The notes beneath the pieces are model-generated. The model was not told the DNA's origin, searched no databases, and was given only the letters and a program-made list of their open reading frames with translations. Positions 46,101 to 53,081 of a stretch of DNA of 64,000 bases are shown piece by piece (the stretch's first letter is position 1; each line of letters begins with the position of its first letter). Source of the DNA: Dyella tabacisoli (lineage in GTDB: Bacteria; Pseudomonadota; Gammaproteobacteria; Xanthomonadales; Rhodanobacteraceae); assembly GCF_003350925.1 (NCBI RefSeq), contig NZ_KZ857177.1, forward strand, positions 1 through 64,000. The letters run 5' to 3'. Made by a program: the position numbers and the translations under genes.

Positions 46101-46332
46101 AATACAGCAGGTGGTCGATACCGGTGAGCTGCTGCTCGATCACCTGAGTGACCGATTTCTCGGTGGTATCTGCACTGGCGCCCGGATAGGTCGCGTTGAC
46201 GACGACCTGGGGCGGCGCGATGGATGGATAAGACTCCACGCCCATGCTCAGCACCGCAATGGTGCCGCATAGCGTGATGAGGATCGCTACCACCCACGCA
46301 AAAATGGGGCGGTCAATGAAAAAACTCGGCAT
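43126..46332 (-). CDS. RND multidrug efflux pump, inner-membrane HAE1 family
   Basis: 1068 aa, the usual AcrB/MexB size. N-terminal MPSFFIDRPIFAWVVAILIT; first periplasmic loop with the Ser-rich SSSSSSSGNASITLTFETGT; TM4 motif GIVVDDAIVVIENVERIM with the two proton-relay Asp residues; C-terminal helices with PILMTSMAFILGVSPMFF. It is a trimeric proton/drug antiporter working with the adaptor encoded 12 bases upstream. The C-terminal end is extended and polar. No outer-membrane channel gene is in the operon, so it must borrow a TolC/OprM-type protein from elsewhere. Confidence 0.95.
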   Translation of the reverse strand: MPSFFIDRPIFAWVVAILITLCGTIAVLSMGVESYPSIAPPQVVVNATYPGASADTTEKSVTQVIEQQLTGIDHLLYFSSSSSSSGNASITLTFETGTNADIAQVQVQNKVALATPRLPTEVTQQGVVVAKSNPAFLMVVSLKTDNPSIDRNHLSDIVASQVLDQISRVPGVGSTRQFGSEYSMRVWMNPDKLQGYNLSATQVLAAVKAQNVQFAAGSLGADPAPEGQGFTATVSAEGRFTTVKEFEDIILRANPDGTTVKLGDVARVSFGPNGYGFDTQWDGTPIAAFAVLLLPGANALDVATAVRSKMDELTPSFPQGVSWFSPYDTTTFVKISINEVIHTLIEAIILVFLVMLIFLQNFRATIIPTLVIPVALLGTFLGMLPLGFTINQLTLFGMVLAIGIVVDDAIVVIENVERIMTEEGLPPKEATRKAMGQITGAIVAITVVLIAVFVPSALQPGASGEIYKQFALTIAVSMGFSAFLALSFTPALCATILKPTHDEKKNIVYRGFNNIFTRVTHTYSGHIGSAVRHAPRWMFVFVLLAVLCGFLFTRLPGSFLPEEDQGYALGIVQLPAGATLQRNQQVMSQIREILKKDDAVEGVLQVSGFSFLGSGENAGMVFIKLKDWNARSATASQFIQRAFGAVQQVRDASVFIVNLPTVQGLGQFGGFDMYLQDRAGLGRDALNQAQGSLLQHAAANSAVLQGVRPNALQDSPQLNLTVDRVQAQSMGLSVSDIYNSISLMLAPVYVNDFFYGGRIKRVTMQADAPYRMGPEALNHFYTPSTKTNSDGTLAMIPLSSVVHGKWTMASPALTRYNGYSAVEIVGGPAPGQASGQAMTAMQNIVSNDLPKGFGIDWTGMSYQEILSGNSATLLMVLSIVIVFLCLAALYESWSIPISVLLVVPLGVLGAVVFTMLRGLPNDIYFKIGMITVIGLAAKNAILIVEFAVDLQKAGKTLREAVIEASRLRLRPILMTSMAFILGVSPMFFSSGAGANARHAIGTGVIGGMLFATFLGLLLIPVFYIVVRRMLGDKLDEVSHKLPQEHNGHGIAAAAPGMQPFDSDPRRGS

Positions 46333-46344
46333 GGTCGGGTTTCC

Positions 46345-47538
46345 TTACTGCTTGCCGGCGGAGTTAGCGCCGGGTGCGGCGTGCGGGCCAGCGCTGGCCG
46401 GCTGCTCTGGCTGCCACGGCGATGCTTTTGCCGGCGCGCCATCCTTCACTTTCTGCACACCCGAAACCACCACTTGATCGCCGGCATTGACGCCGCCGGT
46501 GACGATCCAGTTGCCGCCTTGCTGGGTGCCGGTCACGACGTTCTTGCGCACGACCTTGCCATCGGCGCCGACCACCATGACGTAGGAGCCGGCGGTATCA
46601 CGCAGCAACGCGGGTTGCGGAATGGTGAAGATGCCGCGCTGTTCGCCCAGGTTCGCTTTCAAGGTGACATACATGCCCGGCAGCAGGCTGCGCTGCTCGT
46701 TGGGGATCTTTGCGCGCAGATTCACCGCGCCGGTCGCGGGGTTCACCGAAGTGTCGGAGAAATCCAGCGTGCCGTCTTGAGCGTATTTACTGCCGTCGGG
46801 CAACATCACTTGCACGGTGGCCTGGTTCGGTGCGGCCAGCGTCACATTGCCCTGTGCCTGAGAGCGGCGCATCTGGTCGAGCTCGCTTACGCTGAGGGTG
46901 AAGTTCACGTACAGCGAATCGATTTCATCGACGGTAGTGAGCAAGGTGGCATCACCTTGGCCGACCAAGGCGCCCTCGGTGACCTGTTGCTGGCCGGCAC
47001 GGCCATCGATCGGTGAGGTGACGCTGGTGTAGCCAAGGCTGATGCGTGCCGATTCCACCGACGCCCGCGCCGATTGCACTGCCGCTGCGGAAGTGCGCTC
47101 GGCAGCCTGGGCATTGTCCAGATCTGCTTTGGAGATGAAGCCTTTAGGCGCAAGATCGCGGGCACGTTGTGCGGCGACTTTGTTATTAGCGTAGGTTGCT
47201 TGCGCCTGTGCTAGCTGACCTTCCGCGGTGCTCAGGGAGGCTTTTAGCGGAGCTGGATCGATCTGGAACAGTAGCTGGCCTTTTTTGACGTCGGTGCCTT
47301 CAGCGTAAGCACGCTTCAGCAGCACGCCCGGTACGCGGGCGCGCACGTCGGCGCTACGAAACGGCGACAACCGGCCGACCAGATCCTTAGTCAAGGGTGC
47401 GTTCTGCGGTTGAACTTTAATGACCCCCACTTCCGGCGGCGGCATCTGCGGCGGACCTTGCTCTTTCTTGCCGCCACAGGCGGTCAAGGCGAGCAGGCCA
47501 AAGCACAACAAGGGTGTGCGCAGTGACGAGGACTTCAT
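46345..47538 (-). CDS. RND efflux periplasmic adaptor lipoprotein (AcrA/MexA family)
   Basis: 397 aa from the ATG at 47538, which has GGAG upstream and starts a lipoprotein signal (SSLRTPLLCFGLLALTAC, lipobox LTAC). The frame runs further upstream without need. Biotinyl-lipoyl-like halves (VRARVPGVLLKRAYAEGTDV, KKGQLLFQIDPAPL), a coiled-coil hairpin (AEGQLAQAQATYANNKVAAQ onward), and beta-barrel/membrane-proximal domains (TSVTSPIDGRAGQQQVTEG) are visible. It bridges the pump and an outer-membrane channel. Confidence 0.95.
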   Translation of the reverse strand: MKSSSLRTPLLCFGLLALTACGGKKEQGPPQMPPPEVGVIKVQPQNAPLTKDLVGRLSPFRSADVRARVPGVLLKRAYAEGTDVKKGQLLFQIDPAPLKASLSTAEGQLAQAQATYANNKVAAQRARDLAPKGFISKADLDNAQAAERTSAAAVQSARASVESARISLGYTSVTSPIDGRAGQQQVTEGALVGQGDATLLTTVDEIDSLYVNFTLSVSELDQMRRSQAQGNVTLAAPNQATVQVMLPDGSKYAQDGTLDFSDTSVNPATGAVNLRAKIPNEQRSLLPGMYVTLKANLGEQRGIFTIPQPALLRDTAGSYVMVVGADGKVVRKNVVTGTQQGGNWIVTGGVNAGDQVVVSGVQKVKDGAPAKASPWQPEQPASAGPHAAPGANSAGKQ

Positions 47539-47701
47539 GGGGACTCCATTTCTTAGATGTGATCGAAGTGGGTAAGCGCTGACAGCGTTGGTGCGCAAGA
47601 CATTAAGGCACAACTTTTTAAGTGTGTGGCGCCATGGTGTCTTGTGCCATTCGTCGCTATTGCCGGCACGTGCAGAATAAGTGAACGCACGACCTTAAGG
47701 G

Positions 47702-47723
47702 CACGCGGTATTAACACCGCGTG
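47702..47723. promoter_or_regulatory. Inverted repeat upstream of the efflux operon, possible operator
   Basis: cacgcggt and accgcgtg flank attaac, a perfect 8-bp dyad about 165 bases upstream of the adaptor start. This is a shape and size typical of TetR- or MarR-type sites. No regulator is encoded nearby. Confidence 0.4.
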
Positions 47724-47880
47724 ATGACAGGAGCTGCGGCTGGCTTGGGGCTTAAAGCTGACTATACCGGCGAGTTTACAATTTATTAGCGCGGAAGATC
47801 TAGCCCCACATGCAAGCTTGGCGCAAGACCGCCGGTGGCCCGGCAGATCATTGGCCATCACATGGGTCGACAAATATAAA

Positions 47881-47912
47881 GAGGCGACGCCCATTCAAGC
47901 GGGCGCCGCCTC
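47881..47912 (-). terminator. Terminator of the secreted EF-hand protein gene
   Basis: gaggcgacgccc and gggcgccgcctc form a 12-bp stem (one mismatch). On the minus strand it is followed by a T-rich stretch. Confidence 0.75.
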
Positions 47913-47960
47913 TGCTTACAGATACTTTCGTTCTTCGATTTGCGATCCAGGCTCCCGCGA

Positions 47961-49436
47961 CTAACGATCGTCGGCGTCTCGTCCGGCGGAGGCTTCTACT
48001 GCGGGATGGACTGGAACGCGTGACCCTTGCAGCACCCAGGCGCGTTGGCTGGGGGCGAAGCGCGGGGCGAGCAGGCCGTCGTTGATTTCACGGGTGACGG
48101 CAAAGCGGTTGAATTGCGTTGCCGGGATAAATAGCCGCTCGTTGTTCGGGAACCCGTCGCTTGCGGTGTCTACATCACCCTCGGCGGCGGAAATGACGCC
48201 ATCGCCGTTGGTGTCGACACGCTTGACTTCGGCGGCATAGGCATCGAACAGTCGCTGTGGGAAGGTTACGCCCGGCTCGAACGAAGCCAGTCGCTCGTAC
48301 GTGTCGAGGTAGATTTCGTTTGCCAGTCCGCTGGGAATGAAGCGCTGGCGGAATTCGCGTTGCGAATCGGTGCCGGCGTCGAACTTGTCGGGGTCACGTG
48401 GGCCCGATGCCTGAAGCACGCCCATGGTGTTCGGGTTATCGCCGTAATGAATGGCGTCGTTAGGCGTACCGGAGGGGCCAGGGCCAGGGATGATGGACGA
48501 CAGCGCTCCCAGCTTTCCAGCCTCGAACGTACCCGGTATGCCACCGGTAAAAGGCAGTTCGTACAGTGGATGGATCCAGTTGGTGGTGTAGTTGAACTCC
48601 CAATAAGAATGGCAATCGCTCTGCTGGAGGCAGTTGTAGGCGCCCATGCTGAGCTGGATCGGCACGACGTTGGTCTGGATGTCGGGAAAGTGGTCATGTT
48701 CGCTGGGGAAATGCACATCCTTGCCGTCCATCGTGAAGATTTTCCCCGGCAGGTTGTGGCCACTGCCCATGTACTTCAGCAACTGAGCATCCGCTGACGT
48801 CAGCGTGCCGAATTGCGCATGGCCATCGGTGCGTGGTGCGGCGACATCGGGAACCGTGAGGTCGTGAATCATCCAGCCTTCGTACCAGCCACTTTCGTTG
48901 TTGATGACGAACAAGCCGGAGATGTCGGTGAAAACATCGATAAACGCGCGGACGTTCGTCGGGTCGGTCGGCAATCCGGGCTTCGGTTCCACCACCATGC
49001 GAACCGCTCCGATGGTGCTTAGATTGCAGTCAAAACCGGTGGCGGTGAGCATCGCGGTATCGTTGATACCGGGGAATGTCGCAGTGAACGGATTAGCCTC
49101 GAAGCCGTGTGTGTTCAGTAGGTAGTATTGAAAAAGCTGGCTGGGGTTAGCCGCCTCCGCATAAACCTGAAGTGGTAGATAGGTATGCGGCCTGCCGGCC
49201 TGCCGCTCCAAAGCGTCTTGCAGGCGATCCGGCAGGTGGCGGATGTCACCGCGATCGCGAACGGTGTCCACATCCTGGGCCGCTTGCGGATTGGGGTGGC
49301 ATGGCGCAACAGGCTGGTCGGCATGTGCGGCTGTGATGGCGAAAAGAGCGGCGCCGAATGCCGCCGCTGCGCCGGTGCGAGTGAGATGCGTAGATGCCGG
49401 GCTTCCTCTTCGAGTCGGTGACTTGAAATGCTTCAT
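47961..49436 (-). CDS. Secreted protein of unknown function with an EF-hand loop
   Basis: 491 aa. A long N-region with RR is followed by a hydrophobic stretch and AHA cleavage site (AAAFGAALFAITAAHADQPV), so it is exported by Sec, or by Tat given the RR pair. The body has many Trp/Tyr/Asn and conserved-looking phrases (NNESGWYEGWMIHDLTVPDV, MGAYNCLQQSDCHSYWEFNY) but no domain I recognise. Near the C-terminus, DTNGDGVISAAE is a textbook 12-residue EF-hand calcium loop (Asp 1, Asn 3, Asp 5, Gly 6, Glu 12). A GAGGAA ribosome binding site precedes the ATG. It is monocistronic. Confidence 0.8.
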   Translation of the reverse strand: MKHFKSPTRRGSPASTHLTRTGAAAAFGAALFAITAAHADQPVAPCHPNPQAAQDVDTVRDRGDIRHLPDRLQDALERQAGRPHTYLPLQVYAEAANPSQLFQYYLLNTHGFEANPFTATFPGINDTAMLTATGFDCNLSTIGAVRMVVEPKPGLPTDPTNVRAFIDVFTDISGLFVINNESGWYEGWMIHDLTVPDVAAPRTDGHAQFGTLTSADAQLLKYMGSGHNLPGKIFTMDGKDVHFPSEHDHFPDIQTNVVPIQLSMGAYNCLQQSDCHSYWEFNYTTNWIHPLYELPFTGGIPGTFEAGKLGALSSIIPGPGPSGTPNDAIHYGDNPNTMGVLQASGPRDPDKFDAGTDSQREFRQRFIPSGLANEIYLDTYERLASFEPGVTFPQRLFDAYAAEVKRVDTNGDGVISAAEGDVDTASDGFPNNERLFIPATQFNRFAVTREINDGLLAPRFAPSQRAWVLQGSRVPVHPAVEASAGRDADDR

Positions 49437-49739
49437 GGCTATTCCTCGCTGGCAATACCGCCGAATCGCTCAGGGCCCCCTGGGCGAAGCAGATGCGGCG
49501 GATGTAAGAGCCGACGAGGACACGATTCGGTTCATCGAGCGACAGGTGTCCATATCCCAAGACAAGGCGCGGCGATAACGTCCTCTGCGCTGGTTCTGTG
49601 CATTCCCACGGTGTCGGCAAAGCTTGATTGCGCGCATCATTGAACCGAAGTCATCGAACCGGGTATTGACTGGCAACGAGGATTGTTGCGTTCCTACGCG
49701 AAGAGCTTGAATACGCTCTAAGGGAACACCCATGCCGTC
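49437..49739. other. Divergent intergenic region before the ECF sigma operon
   Basis: No gene supported in 303 bases. It must hold the divergent promoters of the secreted protein and the ECF sigma operon. I see a short palindrome cagggccccctg near 49471 and related gaaccg phrases (tgaaccgaag, tcgaaccggg, about 49641-49661). They might belong to an autoregulated ECF promoter, but no firm -35/-10 pair can be named. Confidence 0.4.
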
Positions 49740-50321
49740 ATGCAAAGCGATACGTTCATGAGCGGGCACGGCACGCCCGCGCTGGACGAGGCTGCCCTGC
49801 TGGGGCGGGTGGCCGCTGAGGAAATGGATGCCTTTGAAACGCTTTACCGGATATATCGCCCGCGGCTCAAGCGATTTATCGAAGGCATGACACGGCAGCC
49901 GGCACTGATCGAAGAGGTGCTGGACGACACCATGCTGGTGGTATGGCGCAAGGCCTACACGTATAACCACACCGCGAAAGTTTCCACCTGGATCTTTGCG
50001 ATTGCCTATCGCCAGACCTTGAAGGCACTCAAGCGTTTCGACGACGTGGTGGAGTTCGATTACAGCGATAACGCCAGCGCCCTTGCGCCGGGGCCGGACG
50101 TCGAGTTGCAGCAATACGAATTGCGCAAGTATCTGGTCGATGCGCTTGGCAGGTTGTCGGCGGAACACCGCGCGGTGATCGAGCTGACTTATTACCAGGG
50201 TTACGCGTGCCGCGAAATCGCCGAGATCATGGACTGTCCGGTGGATACGGTGAAAACGCGAATGTTTTATGCGCGACGCAAGCTCAAAACACTGCTGGCG
50301 GCGCGGAAGGAGGCGATATGA
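49740..50321 (+). CDS. ECF RNA polymerase sigma factor
   Basis: 193 aa. Sigma region 2 (DAFETLYRIYRPRLKRFIEG, LDDTMLVVWRKAYTYNHTAK, STWIFAIAYRQTLKALKRFD) and region 4 (LSAEHRAVIELTYYQGYACR, EIAEIMDCPVDTVKTRMFYA). I take the ATG at 49740; an ATG at 49758 is a plausible alternative. The gene overlaps the next one, a zinc-finger anti-sigma factor, by four bases. This is the classic arrangement for a signal-responsive ECF unit. Confidence 0.93.
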   Translation: MQSDTFMSGHGTPALDEAALLGRVAAEEMDAFETLYRIYRPRLKRFIEGMTRQPALIEEVLDDTMLVVWRKAYTYNHTAKVSTWIFAIAYRQTLKALKRFDDVVEFDYSDNASALAPGPDVELQQYELRKYLVDALGRLSAEHRAVIELTYYQGYACREIAEIMDCPVDTVKTRMFYARRKLKTLLAARKEAI

Positions 50322-50968
50322 GTGGGCGAGTGCTGCGATTCGAAGGGTCCGTGCATGTCGAGGTGGAGCGGCTACTGCCTTGGCTGGTCAACGGAACGCT
50401 GCAAGACAACGAGCGTGCGCTGGTCGAGCAGCACCTCGCCGAATGCGCTCAATGCCGACGCGAGGCCGAGTGGCAGCGCACGCTGCAATCGGCGCATGAC
50501 GCCGAGGCCGACACCGACGCGGATGCCACGCAGGCATGGCAGCGTATGCGTCGCCGGGTCGAGGAGGAACGCGTTGGCCGGCGCGCTGCGGTAAGCAAGA
50601 CAGGCACGCATGGATGGGGGCGGCGGCGGTCGTGGTGGCGTTGGGCAGTCGCCGTGCAGGCTTCGGTCATCCTGATGCTTGGAGTCATGCTGATTCAGCG
50701 CAACCCACCAGTTGCCGTCTACCGCACACTTGGTGCCGCCCAGCCGCAAAGCACGCATCTGGTCGTGGTTTTCGATCCGCACGTCAGCGAGGCGCAGATG
50801 CGTAGCCTGTTGCGTGCCGGCAACGCGCGTATTGTGGATGGGCCGACCGCTACCGGGGCCTATGTACTCAGCGTGCCGACAGCAGGCGTGGCGAACGTGC
50901 GCGAGGCTTTGCGCGCGGCACCAGGCGTCACCTTGGTGGAAAACCTGAGTTCCGGCAGCGAGCGTTGA
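50318..50968 (+). CDS. Zinc-finger anti-sigma factor with a periplasmic I9-like domain
   Basis: 216 aa. The N-terminal anti-sigma zinc finger has H-x3-C-x2-C (HLAECAQC, about residues 41-48), normally completed by an upstream His. One transmembrane helix lies around residues 106-126 (WWRWAVAVQASVILMLGVML). The periplasmic C-terminus (STHLVVVFDPHVSEAQMRSL, then GAYVLSVPTAGVANVREALR) has the beta-alpha-beta pattern of an S8-protease propeptide/I9 inhibitor-like fold. That is striking because the next gene encodes an S8 protease. The start ATG overlaps the sigma stop (ATGA). Confidence 0.88.
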   Translation: MSGRVLRFEGSVHVEVERLLPWLVNGTLQDNERALVEQHLAECAQCRREAEWQRTLQSAHDAEADTDADATQAWQRMRRRVEEERVGRRAAVSKTGTHGWGRRRSWWRWAVAVQASVILMLGVMLIQRNPPVAVYRTLGAAQPQSTHLVVVFDPHVSEAQMRSLLRAGNARIVDGPTATGAYVLSVPTAGVANVREALRAAPGVTLVENLSSGSER

Positions 50969-50970
50969 CC

Positions 50971-52242
50971 ATGCGCTGGCCGGCACTGTTGCTTGTACTA
51001 TGCCTGGGGCTGACCGCCTGCGCAGCGGCTGCGCCACGGCGGTCGACCATGCCATCCGCCATGCCATCGGATAGGACGCTGGAGCAGGCGCAGATACTGG
51101 TCATGCTGCGCGTTGGGCCGGTCCATTTTCGTCCGGCGGCGGATTATGCCGGTAACTATCTGGCGGCGCCCGATCGGGCGGCACGTCGACGGATCGCGCG
51201 GCAGCTTGCTCACGAGCATGGTCTGGTTTTGCTGAGCGATTGGCCGATGCCTGCGCTGAATGTGGACTGCTTCGTTATGCAGGCTGGAAGTGAGGCGTCC
51301 ATTGCACAACTGGCCCAGGCGCTGGCGGCTGACCCACGGGTGGAATCGGCGCAGCCGATGCATTTGTTTCATGTACTGGGCCGGTCCGATCCGCTGTACC
51401 CGTTGCAGCCCGCGGCTGCACGCTGGCACTTGAGCGAGCTGCATACCTTCACGACGGGCAAGCATGTGGTGATCGCCGAACTGGACAGTGGGGTGGAGGT
51501 CACTCATCCCGACCTGCAAGGGCAGATCGCACTCACCCGCAATTTCGTCGATGACGGTGACTACAAGGCCGAGGCTCATGGCACCGAAGTGGCCGGCATC
51601 ATCGCGGCACGTGAAGGTAATGGCATCGGTATCGCCGGGATTGCGCCCGATGCGCGCCTGCTGGCACTGCGTGCTTGCTGGCAGCCGGCGCCGGCCGACC
51701 CCGCTGCCGTATGCAGCAGTTTTACCCTGGCCAAGGCGCTGCAGTTCGCCCTGCAAAGCCAGGCGCAGATATTCAACCTCAGCCTGTCCGGCCCGCGCGA
51801 TCGTTTGCTGGAGCGCCTGCTGGATGTCGCGCTGGCGCACGAGGTGACGGTGGTCGGCGCATGGGATGAGACCTCAGAGGGTGGGTTCCCCGCGACCTAT
51901 CCCGGTGTGCTGGCGGTGGCGGGGGAGGGCGCCGATAGCCGCCTTACTGGTGTGCTGCGTGCTCCCGCGCAGGACATCCCCACCACCATGCCTGGCGCAA
52001 GCTTCGGTTTCGTCACGGGATCTTCATTTGCCGCTGCGCAAGTCAGCGGCCTGGTGGCTTTGCTGCGTGAGCTGTCGCCGGGTATTCATCCTGTGCAATT
52101 GCGCGCCGCACTGACATCGGCAACTGCGCTAGGCTTGGCGCCGCAGCGGCCCGCGACGATCGACGCGTGCGCAGCCATGGCGAACGCCGGCGGGCGTTGC
52201 GCCTGCGGCTGCGGCACTACCACTTTGGGGCCGCGCCGATGA
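50971..52242 (+). CDS. Subtilisin-like (S8) serine protease, predicted lipoprotein
   Basis: 423 aa from the ATG at 50971; a TTG two codons upstream is in frame but less likely. The lipoprotein signal ends in LTAC. A propeptide-like region (about residues 40-130) is followed by the S8 domain with catalytic Asp172 (AELDSGVEVTHPDL), His203 (AHGTEVAGI) and Ser352 (TGSSFAAAQVSGLVALL). The position of the oxyanion-hole Asn (usual GN-E) reads AWDE, Asp299. A Cys-rich tail (GGRCACGCGTTTLG) ends the protein. Its gene begins two bases after the anti-sigma stop, suggesting it acts on that anti-sigma factor or belongs to the regulated output. Confidence 0.88.
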   Translation: MRWPALLLVLCLGLTACAAAAPRRSTMPSAMPSDRTLEQAQILVMLRVGPVHFRPAADYAGNYLAAPDRAARRRIARQLAHEHGLVLLSDWPMPALNVDCFVMQAGSEASIAQLAQALAADPRVESAQPMHLFHVLGRSDPLYPLQPAAARWHLSELHTFTTGKHVVIAELDSGVEVTHPDLQGQIALTRNFVDDGDYKAEAHGTEVAGIIAAREGNGIGIAGIAPDARLLALRACWQPAPADPAAVCSSFTLAKALQFALQSQAQIFNLSLSGPRDRLLERLLDVALAHEVTVVGAWDETSEGGFPATYPGVLAVAGEGADSRLTGVLRAPAQDIPTTMPGASFGFVTGSSFAAAQVSGLVALLRELSPGIHPVQLRAALTSATALGLAPQRPATIDACAAMANAGGRCACGCGTTTLGPRR

Positions 52243-52251
52243 GAGCTTTCC

Positions 52252-52956
52252 GTGCTGCGAGCTGCGGTCGCCCTATTGATTTTGCTGTCGATCGCTGAGG
52301 CCCACGCCCAGGTCTCGGGCAGCGTTACGCTGGTTTCCGATGATCGTTTTCGCGGGGTTTCCCTCAGTGATGGCCGGCCGGCAGTGCAAGTGGCCATCGC
52401 CTACGATCATGCCGATGGTTGGTATGCCGGGGCGTTCGCGTCCAGCGTGAGGTTGGAGCAGGGTGGGCGCTCAGGCGCGCAAGGGCTGGTATATATGGGC
52501 TTCGCGCGGCGTATCAGCCCCGGTCTCAGTTGGGAGCTGGGCTCGCAGTACACGCGCTTCAGCGGTCACGAGCACTATGCCTACCCGGAGATTTATATCG
52601 GGCTTGCGTCCGAGCACCTCAGCGGCAGGCTGTATTACACGCATGACTACTTCGGCTCGGGAACACCTATGGTCTATGCCGAGCTGGGTAGTACGCGGAC
52701 GTTGTCCGATCATCTGTATCTGTTCGGACATGTGGGCATGCTGCGGCGCAACGGTCATGGGCCGGCGCACGACGACACCAGTCATTATCGATTCGACATA
52801 CGCGCGGGTATCGGCACATCCTTGAGCGGTTGCGATCTCCAAGTGAGCTGGATCACTGCTCGTGGCGCTGCCGGAAACCCCTATGCATTCGGTTATCCCC
52901 TCGGCACTCGATCCAGTCGCAATACGTGGATGGTCAGCCTTTCGCGGTCGTGGTGA
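52252..52956 (+). CDS. Small outer-membrane porin-like protein (TorF/TIGR02001-like)
   Basis: 234 aa. The signal peptide (MLRAAVALLILLSIAEAHAQ) is followed by the family start VSGSVTLVSDDRFRGVSLSD, alternating beta strands (GLVYMGFARRISPGLSWELG, GRLYYTHDYFGSGTPMVYAE) and a C-terminal aromatic strand end (WMVSLSRSW). The start is a GTG at 52252, nine bases after the protease stop; the nearby ATG at 52239 is out of frame. Probably an outer-membrane beta-barrel, the last member of the sigma/anti-sigma/protease operon. Confidence 0.8.
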   Translation: MLRAAVALLILLSIAEAHAQVSGSVTLVSDDRFRGVSLSDGRPAVQVAIAYDHADGWYAGAFASSVRLEQGGRSGAQGLVYMGFARRISPGLSWELGSQYTRFSGHEHYAYPEIYIGLASEHLSGRLYYTHDYFGSGTPMVYAELGSTRTLSDHLYLFGHVGMLRRNGHGPAHDDTSHYRFDIRAGIGTSLSGCDLQVSWITARGAAGNPYAFGYPLGTRSSRNTWMVSLSRSW

Positions 52957-53081
52957 AGGCCTGTATCAATACATGCTGATTGCCAAATGGAGGGGTTCCT
53001 AGCTGTGGATTAGCCTGCACGCTCGGCGTATCCTTCTGGAGCTTTGTGTGTCACTTCCGTTTCCACTGACCAGTAGATGCC

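Larger units (their letters stand above)
47539..47960. other. Promoter region of the efflux operon and end of the secreted-protein gene
   Basis: No gene is supported in this 422-base gap. It holds the 47702-47723 inverted repeat (candidate operator), the terminator at 47881-47912 belonging to the gene on the right, and AT-rich sequence that should contain the pump promoter. No divergent repressor gene is present, which is unusual for an RND operon. Confidence 0.5.

Noticed and set aside
43996-46272. Two long plus-strand frames opposite the RND pump gene
   Set aside because: Shadows of the AcrB-like gene; low-complexity Arg/His/Gln composition.
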